A stretch of DNA of 64,000 nucleotides from Rhodosorus marinus (Eukaryota > Rhodophyta > Stylonematophyceae > Stylonematales > Stylonemataceae), in the NCBI GenBank assembly GCA_029953675.1, contig JAMWBK010000001.1, positions 3,736,501 through 3,800,500 of the forward strand, in the 5' to 3' direction. Each line of letters opens with the position of its first letter. Within the stretch, counting starts at the first letter, position 1. Positions 18,907 through 27,189 of the stretch are shown here, piece by piece. The position numbers were made by a program, and so were the translations under genes. Under the pieces are notes generated by a model. That model did not search any database. It saw only the letters and a list, made by a program, of their open reading frames with translations, and was not told where the DNA came from.

Positions 18907-19914
18907 TCAGTAAGGAATCACAGCGAGCATTCCCTGATATTGACCAGGAGCTTGTATGTTCAGCACCGGGCATCCGTTCTGCCCTCCGCTATTCTTGATT
19001 TTGAACTGACTGATTCCAAATCCGCTCGCGTACAATCGATTATTCCAATAAACAATGTTGCTAGCCCCAGCTTGTTCCGACTGGCACAGGGGTTCCAGCT
19101 TCTCCTCTGTGATGGCGAAGGCGAATATTGCGTTACACGCTACATAACAAATATCTTGATCTTCGGATAACAGTAGAATATTCAGACCTTCAGCACAAGC
19201 AGCAGTGGTTTGGGCTTTCCATTCCAGAGTGTTAATATCCAACCGGTATAAGCTATTCCCAGGCCAACCCAGTGCGTAGATGTCGGCATTCGTCGCGGTT
19301 GCTAAGCTGGTGACTTCAAAGTCTAGTAGTTTCTCATAAAACTTATCGTAGTTCTTTGTTGGGTCATACTCAATCATGACTGACCTCCCTTCACCAATCC
19401 AATAGGCGACATACAAATAATTGCTGGTCAGGACAGCGGCCGCGGGCGTCAACTCAAAGGGATACTCTGTGGGACCTTGAATCTGAGCAATGATATCAAA
19501 GTTCTCATGATCGAGGACCTGGACGAATTTTCCGAAACCATCGATCACAATAATTCGGTCGGTGACAAGGGTGTCACTCGGAGCTTGCACATGGATCGGC
19601 CCTGATGACGTAGAGCGCTCGACGTCAGTCTCTTTCAGTTTTCCTTCCGAGTTTATATTCCATCGACGAAGAGTCCCCCCAGAATTGGCCTTTTTTTCCC
19701 AGGTGTATGCGTATGAGCCAAACCGAAATATGGTTTGGTATGTGTCCCCTTGTTCTCCAGGCCTCAATGTCTGCATTGTCCTGGCATCGTCTCTTAATCG
19801 ACTTGCAGCGTACGCTTCAATAGTCCCCCCAATCTCAACAGCAAAGACGTTTTGCTTGCAATAAACCAAAGATCCCATCAAACTCATAAGCACGAAAGCG
19901 AACACGACTTTCAT
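18907..19914 (-). CDS. Secreted propeller-like protein, unknown function
   Basis: 335 aa in a single open frame, starting MKVVFAFVLMSLMGSLVYCK, a good signal peptide. The mature part has recurring short blocks of hydrophobic strand pairs followed by an aromatic or aspartate turn (DRIIVIDGFGKFVQVLDHE, NYLYVAYWIGEGRSVMIEYD, ADIYALGWPGNSLYRLDINT, NIVYWNNRLYASGFGISQFK). This pattern suggests a beta-propeller, though no blade signature of a named family is clear. Only four or five Cys are present, possibly disulphide-bonded. It is likely extracellular or in the endomembrane lumen. The gene ends 47 bp from the broken edge of A copy 2. Confidence 0.75.
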   Translation of the reverse strand: MKVVFAFVLMSLMGSLVYCKQNVFAVEIGGTIEAYAASRLRDDARTMQTLRPGEQGDTYQTIFRFGSYAYTWEKKANSGGTLRRWNINSEGKLKETDVERSTSSGPIHVQAPSDTLVTDRIIVIDGFGKFVQVLDHENFDIIAQIQGPTEYPFELTPAAAVLTSNYLYVAYWIGEGRSVMIEYDPTKNYDKFYEKLLDFEVTSLATATNADIYALGWPGNSLYRLDINTLEWKAQTTAACAEGLNILLLSEDQDICYVACNAIFAFAITEEKLEPLCQSEQAGASNIVYWNNRLYASGFGISQFKIKNSGGQNGCPVLNIQAPGQYQGMLAVIPY

Positions 19915-19920
19915 CTTTCA

Positions 19921-20119
19921 AAAGCTTCCCTGGATTTTCTGGAACGATGGTTAACTCCTCCTTTTCGGTGTCTCCCGTGCAATCCTCTTCACCAACCTCG
20001 ATAGTACAGTTCCCAACGACTAGCAAATGAGCATTTTGGGCTATATCGTAAAGAAGTGCGCCGCCGTCCAGGTCTGCAAAACTTCTTCCGTCCTCAACTA
20101 CAAGATATCTCGCGCGCAT
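19921..20119 (-). other. Possible exon or gene remnant upstream
   Basis: The minus strand holds an open frame reading MRARYLVVEDGRSFADLDGG then ALLYDIAQNAHLLVVGNC, preceded by a good acceptor (CTCTCAG then GTCATGCG, phase 0) after AT-rich sequence. The frame overlaps the start of the 18907-19914 gene in another frame. Its composition looks protein-like, but I found no donor or upstream exon. It may be the last exon of a lost gene or 5' UTR of the neighbour. Confidence 0.35.
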
Positions 20120-20144
20120 GACCTGAGAGACTGTAATATATATA

Positions 20145-20532
20145 TATAGTATATGCATATAGATATTATATATATTACATAGATACATACTCACAACCGT
20201 CCATATGTGTTGTTTGTTTCCCCAAAAGTAGCTTAAGGCCGCACTTAGAGCGGCCTCTTTGCTTTCCAGTCATCTGTGCTCCGGACGCTCGCTCTGTCCT
20301 TTTCTGTCCCTGCACGTCACTTGCTGTATAAAGTACCTGTGTGTATATGCATATAGATATTATATATATTACATAGATACATACTCACAACCGTCCATAT
20401 GTGTTGTTTGTTTCCCCAAAAGTAGCTTAAGGCCGCACTTAGAGCGGCCTCTTTGCTTTCCAGTCATCTGTGCTCCGGACGCTCGCTCTGTCCTTTTCTG
20501 TCCCTGCACGTCACTTGCTGTATAAAGTACCT
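20145..20532. repeat. 194-bp tandem duplication with hairpin
   Basis: Positions 20145-20338 repeat at 20339-20532 with almost no differences. Each unit begins with AT-rich sequence (TATATGCATATAGATATTAT), contains AGGCCGCACTTAGAGCGGCCT, a 7-bp stem with a 7-nt loop, and ends TGCTGTATAAAGTACCT, which holds a TATA-like TATAAAG. Near identity means a recent duplication. An LTR fragment is one possible origin; no LTR ends are seen. Confidence 0.8.
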
Positions 20533-20584
20533 ATCTCCCCTCTGCCGCTCTCCGCCGGGACACAGCAGCGTCTGTACGTCGCCG

Positions 20585-20895
20585 ACTAAAGGAACGGCGG
20601 TATACGGCGAGCATGGCCAGTCTCCCCTGGGCGGAGGGCCGCTCTCACAGGTTCCAGCCTTTCGTTGTGGAAAGCCCTGGGAATCTGGGCAAGTCAAGCT
20701 TGGAGTGGCCGCGGAAATCTTCTAATGACCATCCTGCTGAAAATCTGATACTCCTACGCCGTTTAAGTGTCGCTCTCTGGCAGTGTTCATATTCGAACAG
20801 CATGCTCGCGGAGGCGCACCACCGCAGTCTGGGCATGTAGTTTTTTTCCTAGTTCCTAGTTCATTTTTTACGACCTGCGTGGCGCTAGGCTACTA
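20585..20895 (+). mobile_element. 5'-truncated family B copy
   Basis: The last ~75 codons of family B ORF2 (MASLPWAEGRSHRFQPFVVE to MLAEAHHRSLGM, stop at 20840) and a diverged 3' UTR ending GCGCTAGGCTACTAAAACC. Against the 43.6-kb copy it has substitutions but keeps the frame. Confidence 0.75.
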
Positions 20896-21189
20896 AAACC
20901 ACCACCGCCAAAGATACACACGTCCAGATATCCGGAACACGTTCAATGAAAAGATGAACTCTCACTATCAAAACGTCCGCCGTCCTCTTGGGATAACTAC
21001 GTCCCTCGGGTGGGTGTTCCTCTTGCTTACTGGAAAGCGATCAACCCACACCCCGCCGAGCGGGTTTCCTACAAGAGGGGGAAAGTGTGCGACTAGCAAC
21101 TCATCAATAAACTAGAGTAGTTCTCTAACGAACTCATTCAACTACGAAATGAGTTTGATTAATCGAACTACTAATACTACGTATAAATG

Positions 21190-21490
21190 AACGAAGGTAT
21201 GCTGAGGGCATGGCCAGTCTTCCCCGGGAAGAGGACCGGTCTCGCAGGTTCCAGCCTTTCATTGTGGAGAAAACTTTTTTTTTGTGGGGGGGCAAGAGGA
21301 AAAGTCAAGCTTGGAGTGACTGAGTGCTTTTTTTAATGGAAAACTGAATGAAAAAATGTCGAGTGGAAAAAAAGACTACGCACGGCGAAGATCGTGCGCC
21401 TACAACATTAAAGGATCGTTCAGACGCTACGGCAGGAAAGCAAGCTGGTAAACGACGAGAGACGGTCAGGGCGTTCGCGGAACAGCGTAT
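21190..21490. mobile_element. Truncated B (+) and A (-) tails side by side
   Basis: 21190-21320 (+) resembles family B (GAACGAAGGTATGCTGAG, CAGGTTCCAGCCTTTCATTG) interrupted by a G/T-rich run. 21340-21490 (-) is a family A tail with diverged hairpin (CATTTTTTCATTCAG end, GTGCGCCTACAACATTAAAG). Both are fragments without a usable frame. Confidence 0.55.
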
Positions 21491-21997
21491 GAGAAGGGTT
21501 GTGGATGAAAAAAAAAATATCAACTGCATCTGGGCTCCCCCTAACAATATCCCTCCGCGCATCATACCACAAGACTGGACCCATCAAAGAGAATCCACCC
21601 GGGATACCAACTCCCAGCCAATCACCTCAGTAGGCCACCACTACTGGACTTTACTAGTAGCTAACCGCCTCTACTGACACCATCTTTAATGGAACTGGAA
21701 GTTCTTACAGAGCTATAGAGACCCGCGAAGGTTCATACTGTTAAAAAGCCCAGGTGTATGAGTGTTGTTCATCCACTTCCTTCTCTTTTTATTAAGAACC
21801 CAAACGTACTTGATGGTTTCTAGGATCGATATTATATACAGTTCTAGCTCTGAGATGCTTGGACTTTTGGAACACGTTCATGCAGATGCAAGTGTGCAAA
21901 AACCCTAATCCTACCCTGGCTTGATCCTAAACACTCAGGTAGCTGACCAACCACGAATCACTACTGGCGACTACAATCGCTTTGCGTTAGTAACCCC

Positions 21998-22107
21998 CTG
22001 TGGCGCATGAATGCCGCTTTGATGTTGGAGGCGCGAGTACTTCGCCGCGCTTAGTCTTTTTTTCCCCTCGGGGTTTTTTTTTCAGCCTCCGATTAAACCA
22101 TTCATTC
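21998..22107 (+). mobile_element. Family A 3' tail with short target duplication
   Basis: Only the last 14 codons and 3' UTR of A (CTGTGGCGCATGAATGCC to ATTAAACCATTCATTC). The flanks share AGTAACCC (21989-21996 and 22108-22115), the expected target-site duplication for a severely 5'-truncated insertion. Confidence 0.75.
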
Positions 22108-22303
22108 AGTAACCCTGTGCTAATAAAGCCAGTAACCCTGTTCGTCACCAGAACCAGCTCTCACAGAACAGGTTCAGTCAATATAAGGGTCCTGATTGGT
22201 TACCAGTCTTTTCGATTGACCTATGGTAAGGTGGCAATAGGGCCGGCTCTATCTGCCCTATCATATTACGATACTAATTTCAACGGTTTGGCCTTAAAAA
22301 AAA

Positions 22304-22734
22304 CGTGATCACCGGTGACGACAGCCGCCGTACCACATACGTTGATCTTGCTGTTCCTAACCCTCAAGCTAGTCGTTATCTCCCGGCTGCGGGGGAGCGC
22401 CGTGGATCAGCCGCCGCCAGCATGAGACGCCGCAAAGAGATTAAATACGCGGGGGCTTTGTCTTCCCCTGGTGTTCGTGCTTCGGCACTAGCACATCGCT
22501 TGGTACCCCTGATCATTGAGTGCTTTGGGTTCATGGACTCTGTTGTTCTCGCTGGCTTCGGGAGTTGTTCCGCGAACGCCCTGACCGTCTTCAATCGTTG
22601 TTTACCCGCTTAAGTTTCCTGCTGTGGCGCATGAATGCCGCTTTGATGTTGGAGGCGCGAGTACTTCGCCGCGCTTAGTCTTTTTTTCCCCTCGGGGTTT
22701 TTTTTTTCAGCCTCCGATTAAACCATTCGTTCGT
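22304..22734 (+). mobile_element. 5'-truncated family A copy
   Basis: Starts in the endonuclease domain (VITGDDSRRTTYVDLAVPNP) and runs to the A 3' end ATTAAACCATTCGTTCG. One base is lost near 22541 (after FGFMDSVV), shifting the frame. The flanks are TTAAAAAAAACG left and TAAAAAAG right, compatible with a short A-rich target duplication. It lies immediately before A copy 3. Confidence 0.75.
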
Positions 22735-22789
22735 AAAAAAGTGTGCCTGTGAAGAGTTCTTGACAACACAGCAGAGGAACGCTGTGTTC

Positions 22790-24178
22790 TCAAGAAGTCT
22801 TCCGGCGGTTTGTGATGGGTTACGGAGTTGGGTTGGGTGAATTTTTGGTTATCATATTCTTTGCTCGTGGGAGGCGCTGCCTTCCGTCGTCTTTGCCCAG
22901 GGTTGTTTGGGTGTGTGGCTTGTCGGCGGACTTTCTCTCCTTCTCTTGGGTTGTGGTGGAGGTTTCGGGGTGCTTTGTATTGGGTATTAGCCAGTCTTTG
23001 TGGGGCTTTTGTCGTGAAACTTCTCCTCGCCACACTCTTTTGTGATGGCTGGGGTCTCCCCACCTCTTCCGGTGGCCGGCGCTGCCGTCTCTCCGCCCGT
23101 GGAGCTGCAAGTGGGCGCATTCAGCACCCAGGCCACTCTCAGCAACTCCCAATTCTGCTGTACCCCTCCAAATCTCCGGCCAAAACACCCCCCTGAACTT
23201 TCCCTGAGGCCGAATCCTGCCCCTGCAAGTGTCTCTCAGCCCTCCTATTCCCAAGTCCTTCGTCGGGGCTCCTCTGAAGAACCCACGACGGCCATGGTGC
23301 GTATGATGCCTTCCCCCGTGGCCACGCCTGCATTCTCTCGCCAGCTCTCTCCGTTTCATCTCGTCTGGATGACGAACGTGCGCCCCCAAACCCCTTCTCG
23401 TTGTCGGGGTCGCACGCTCGTTCACTACCGTGATTTCCGCGATACGATGGCCTCCTCACTTGGAGTCGATCCATCTGAGTTCATCTATATGGATTTCAAT
23501 GGAACTCATGCCTGTTTCCTCGTCACAGAGTTTGCTTATCAATGCCTTACCTCGCTTGTCGCCATTCCTGAGCCCCAACGGTCTGCCCTTTCAAACACGA
23601 CACTGACTCGTGCCCACGTCTCATTGTTTGTTGAGTTTGACCGCTTCGACGCAGGATGGGTTCCCGCGTCGGCGCTGCAGAGCCACCCTACCACGCAAGC
23701 TCCTGTTATCGCACTGGAAACTCATGGTGCGCGACTATCACGCATCCAGTCGAGCCTCTTTGCCCGTTTCCCTCCCCCGTGGAGTCCTCCGCTCGGCGTT
23801 AGAGGACTTCCTCGCCGCTGAGGCCGCTCTGATGGAAGCTCATCCGGCCTTTTACCTCTACCGAGCGACTCCTGCCCGCCCTCCTCCCCTTGACATGTGG
23901 GCGGCCCCATCGTGCTCCCCGAATCCGCTGGCTTTGGACCACCTCAGCGAAGACTCCGTTCCTGACAATCCTGCATCTGCCTTCTTTAGGTCTTTTAGTT
24001 CCTTCGCTCGTACGCCACGTAAGCGACGTGCCGCCCTGAGTCACCCTCAGAGGGCCCCCCACCGGATACCCGCAACGCCTCCGCCGCTGAGAGGACGCCT
24101 GATGTCTGGGTCCTCTTACCCCGCCCGGGTGTCACCCGTGTCCGTCCTGTTCTCCGATGCCCCCTCCACCTGGCGCGA
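22790..24178 (+). mobile_element. Family A copy 3, 5' UTR and ORF1 only
   Basis: A G/T-rich 5' UTR, then ORF1 from ATG 23045 (MAGVSPPLPVAGAAVSPPVE). The conserved ORF1 block is present (YSQVLRRGSSEE, FHLVWMTNVRPQTPSRCRGR, YRDFRDTMASSLGV, VEFDRFDAGW). A frameshift near 23775 moves to a second frame to about 24178, where the sequence breaks at CACCTGGCGCGAG and passes straight into minus-strand gypsy integrase sequence. It is shorter in the Pro-rich part than the copy at 26 kb. Confidence 0.8.
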
Positions 24179-24184
24179 GGCGCA

Positions 24185-24529
24185 GGTTGGCTTTTGATAG
24201 CGTTGTTGATCGTGTTGCCGTTGTGCGAAGACGGTTGCAGCTTCCGGTAGGGTCGTCATAGTTCGAGTTTCGTCCGGTGTAATAAGGTCGGCTGGCAGGG
24301 GTGGATTCTTTCCGTATACTAGCTCGAATGGAGAAATTCGGTTGCTCCTGAGATTTGGCGATTCCACGTAAGTCCTGCCATCGGTAGAAAATCTGCCCAG
24401 TTCGACGTTGTTGCATTATATCGTAGGTACGTCTCCAAAATTTGATTTATCCGCTCCGTTTGTCCATCCGTCGGCGGATGATACGCGGTATAACTTTTCT
24501 GCTTCACCTTCAAAGAACAGAGATATTCC
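24185..24529 (-). pseudogene. Gypsy-1 integrase, middle part (displaced)
   Basis: The minus strand reads YTAYHPPTDGQTERINQ, then LETYLRYNATTSNWADFLPM, then after a frameshift SPFELVYGKNPPLPADL and a diverged tail. YHPxTDGQTER and the following catalytic-Glu region are hallmarks of Ty3/gypsy integrase. In gypsy-1 this should follow IVSDRDT at 27190, but 2.66 kb of other sequence lies between, and about 15 residues are missing. Confidence 0.85.
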
Positions 24530-26940
24530 ACCCGCAGCCCCGAGGGCCCTGGGGAACGGCCCTTCGGAGCATCATGAACCAACTCACGCACCGCCTCCAG
24601 ATTGACCACTAACCGCGCACTGGGATGTGGCGCGGCGCGGTACTCTTCCAACACTGATTCAAACGAGGAGTCCCAAGGGAAGCCTTCCGAGGGAAAGAGC
24701 AAACGGAGCGGTGAAGAAAGATCATCGGAGTATGGAACCACAGGTTGCCGCTGCTGGAGGATCCCGGCTGCCCGCCGCAGATCACCGCCTGCCACCGCGT
24801 GACGCGCCCGATTCTGTCGAGAAGACCTAAAAGCTGAGGGATCACTAGGAGAAAAGGAAGAGAGAGAAGCGAAATAAAGACGTTCGAGGTCCTCAAAGTC
24901 GCCGGAGAGGAACATTTGCAGTTTTCGGCGAGGGTGGACCCGGCGAGGATGTGGGTTGAGGGGGACGGTAGAGGAGGTGAGCACGAGGCGGGGAAAAAAG
25001 AACAAGAGTTCCCAGCGAAGAGAGCAGTGAGGGTTCGCGGCGACCTGCTGCCAGAGAAAATCCAACACCAATCCTAGGGGCTTATGAAGTCGACGAGGGA
25101 GCCGTACGGCCGTGCTCTGACGACAAAGGGGAAGGGAACCGTCCGGGTAGGAGGCGACAAGGTGCGAAAACCACGAGAGAACACGCTCATGCCAGGCTGA
25201 GCGGTCACTGGGGTGTTTCCTGCTGTGGCGCATGAATGCCGCTTTGATGTTGGAGGCGCGAGTACTTCGCCGCGCTTAGTCTTTTTTTCCCCTCGGGGTT
25301 TTTTTTTTCAGCCTCCGATTAAACCATTCGTTCGTTCGGTAAACAGGGGTAACCGGGACGACACGCACGCGGAGGAGGAAGACTCAGACATCGGGCCTCC
25401 CCTCAGTCGGGAAGGCAGATCGAATATCCGGAGGAGGTGCCTCGGAGGGAGGCTCAGGAGCCGCACGACGCTTACGTGGAGGGCGCACGAAGGAACTAAA
25501 AGACCTGAAGAAAGTAGACACAGGGTTTTCAGCAGCGGAGTCTTGACTGAGGGTGTCCAGAGCCAGCGGATTCGGAGAGGCCGATGGTGCTTCTGCCATG
25601 TCGGTGTCACGAGCCTCGGAGACAGGGCGAGGGGAGGAAGGGTGCTCAAGAGTCGGCGGCAGAAGGTCAAACGCAGGGTGAGCTTCCAGCAGGGTGGCCT
25701 CAGTGGAGAGGAAGGCCTCTAGCGCGGTGCGGAGGACCCCGCGAGGAGGAAAACGCGCGAAGAGGCTCGCCTGTATGCGCGAGAGCCGCGCCGCATGAGT
25801 GTGTAGCGCGACAACCGAAGCCTGCGAGGCATCCAGGTTTTGCAAGGCCGACGGAGGAACCCAGCCGGCGTCAAAACGATCGAACTCGACAAACAAAGAG
25901 ACATGAGGACGAGTCAGTATCATGTTGGCCAGAGCAGAGCGCTGGGGCGCGGGGGTGGTTACAAGCGATTGAAGGAACTGGTAAGCCGAGTCAGTAACAA
26001 GAAAACAGGCATGAGGGCCCGTGAAGTCCACATATAGGAATTCAAACGGGGCGACCCCAAGGGAGGAAGCCATGGTGTCGCGAAAATCGCGGTAGTGGAC
26101 GGGCGCGCGGCCCCGACCACGAGAGGGGGTCTGGGGACGCACGTTCGTCATCCAAACAAAGTGGAACGGAGATAGTTGGCGAGAAGAGTCAATAGGGATG
26201 TGTTGTGGCATCATACGCACCATTGCCGTCGTGCGTTGTTCAGAAGAGCCCCTGCGTAGGACCTGCGAATAGGTCGCACGTGGGGCACTGGAGGGAGCAG
26301 GATTCGGGCCCGACGCGGGCCCAGGAGGCGTCTGTCCTTGAATAGGGGTAGGCCAGTCGGAATCAGGAATGACCGGAGCGGAGCGCTCGGGTCGGGTGGA
26401 GGCAGGCCCCGCTGTACCGTGCGGATCCGCGGGGACGGGCACCGGGGGGTATGGGGCAGGCGCGGAGGCGGAGAAGCGCTCCAAATAGGCGATCAGCAGG
26501 GGCAGGCGGTGTTCCTGGGAAGCAGTCACAAGAAGACTCGTCAGTTTCGAGCAGATCCCATGGGCTAACTCGTCAGCGCAGTCCGTGAGGGTGGCCGCGG
26601 TACTAAACCCGCCCACGCAGAGCTCCACGCGCGCTGAGAGAACGGCTCCGTCCGCCGGAATGGGTGGGGAAACCCCAACCATAACGATTGGAAGGTGTGA
26701 AAAACCGATTCCTCCACGAAACCCCCAAAAAGAGAACTTGTTCCCAACGTTTGCAACCAAAGAAAAACCACCACGACCCCCAAGGGGCGCTAGCAACCCC
26801 CAGCACGCACCACACCACTAGAAGATGCGGGGGAAAGGCTGCAGAAAGAAGCGCCTCCCACCGAAGAACACAATTGCGACTCAAAACCACCAAAAGCCAG
26901 CACCATACACCCTCACGAAACCAAAAACTGATTCGTTTTA
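24530..26940 (-). mobile_element. Inverted near-identical copy of the 5' half of family A
   Basis: 2411 nt matching 8625-11034 in inverted orientation, including the nested inverted A tail (25214-25340). The visible differences are about five amino-acid changes in ORF1 and one extra C that restores the ORF1 frame. It starts at the A 5' end (CAGTTTTTGG on the minus strand) and stops in the RT at LRVEYL, fused to gypsy integrase. The 3' half and 3' UTR are absent, so it is not a simple truncated retrotransposition product. Confidence 0.9.
25384..26682 (-). CDS. Family A ORF1, intact reading frame
   Basis: 432 aa from ATG 26682 (MVGVSPPIPADG); the frame is open further upstream, but this start is conserved at 23045. 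Residues 1-75 hold VELCVGGFSTAATLTDCADEL and a helix, 75-150 are Pro/Ala-rich, about 150-300 carry the conserved ORF1 block (YSQVLRRGSS, FVWMTNVRPQTPSRGRGR, RDFRDTMASSLG, CFLVTDSAYQFLQSL, VEFDRFDAGW), and the C-terminus is Ser-rich then basic (RPPRKRRAAP), a possible nuclear-localisation or RNA-binding patch. No CCHC knuckle or coiled coil is evident. This is the best-preserved ORF1 of the family here, but the ORF2 behind it is broken. Confidence 0.8.
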   Translation of the reverse strand: MVGVSPPIPADGAVLSARVELCVGGFSTAATLTDCADELAHGICSKLTSLLVTASQEHRLPLLIAYLERFSASAPAPYPPVPVPADPHGTAGPASTRPERSAPVIPDSDWPTPIQGQTPPGPASGPNPAPSSAPRATYSQVLRRGSSEQRTTAMVRMMPQHIPIDSSRQLSPFHFVWMTNVRPQTPSRGRGRAPVHYRDFRDTMASSLGVAPFEFLYVDFTGPHACFLVTDSAYQFLQSLVTTPAPQRSALANMILTRPHVSLFVEFDRFDAGWVPPSALQNLDASQASVVALHTHAARLSRIQASLFARFPPRGVLRTALEAFLSTEATLLEAHPAFDLLPPTLEHPSSPRPVSEARDTDMAEAPSASPNPLALDTLSQDSAAENPVSTFFRSFSSFVRPPRKRRAAPEPPSEAPPPDIRSAFPTEGRPDV

Positions 26941-27188
26941 CTGAGTATCCTGTTATTATCAACGCAAAATCTCCAACTCCCGGATTCAAAAGTTTTTCCG
27001 CCCAGATATGTTGGGCCTTTCAAAATTCCACGCAAAGTTGGCGAAGTTGCGTATCAACTGGAGCTCGGAGGGAATCATCAAATCCATGACGTTTTTCACG
27101 TATCGCTTCTACGTAAGTTTAACGGAGCCGAACCAGAAATGACCGAAGTGACAAGGGCACTCTTACCAGACACCCAACAACGCGAAGT
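26941..27188 (+). pseudogene. Gypsy integrase C-terminus in inverted orientation
   Basis: The plus strand reads LLSTQNLQLPDSK, PPRYVGPFKIPRKVGEVAYQ, LELGGNHQIHDVFHVSLLRK, then TEVTRALLPDTQQREV and a stop. RYVGPF and DVFHVSLL are typical of the Ty3/gypsy integrase C-terminal (GPY/F-type) region. It is opposite to the rest of gypsy-1, with which it abuts at about 27188. Confidence 0.8.
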
Positions 27189-27189
27189 G

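Noticed and set aside
18907-18950. Family A as 3' UTR of the secreted propeller-like gene
   Set aside because: Similarity to A stops near 18860, before the stop codon of the gene; no overlap could be shown.
20145-20532. CRISPR-like or tRNA array
   Set aside because: There are only two long near-identical units with no spacer pattern and no cloverleaf.
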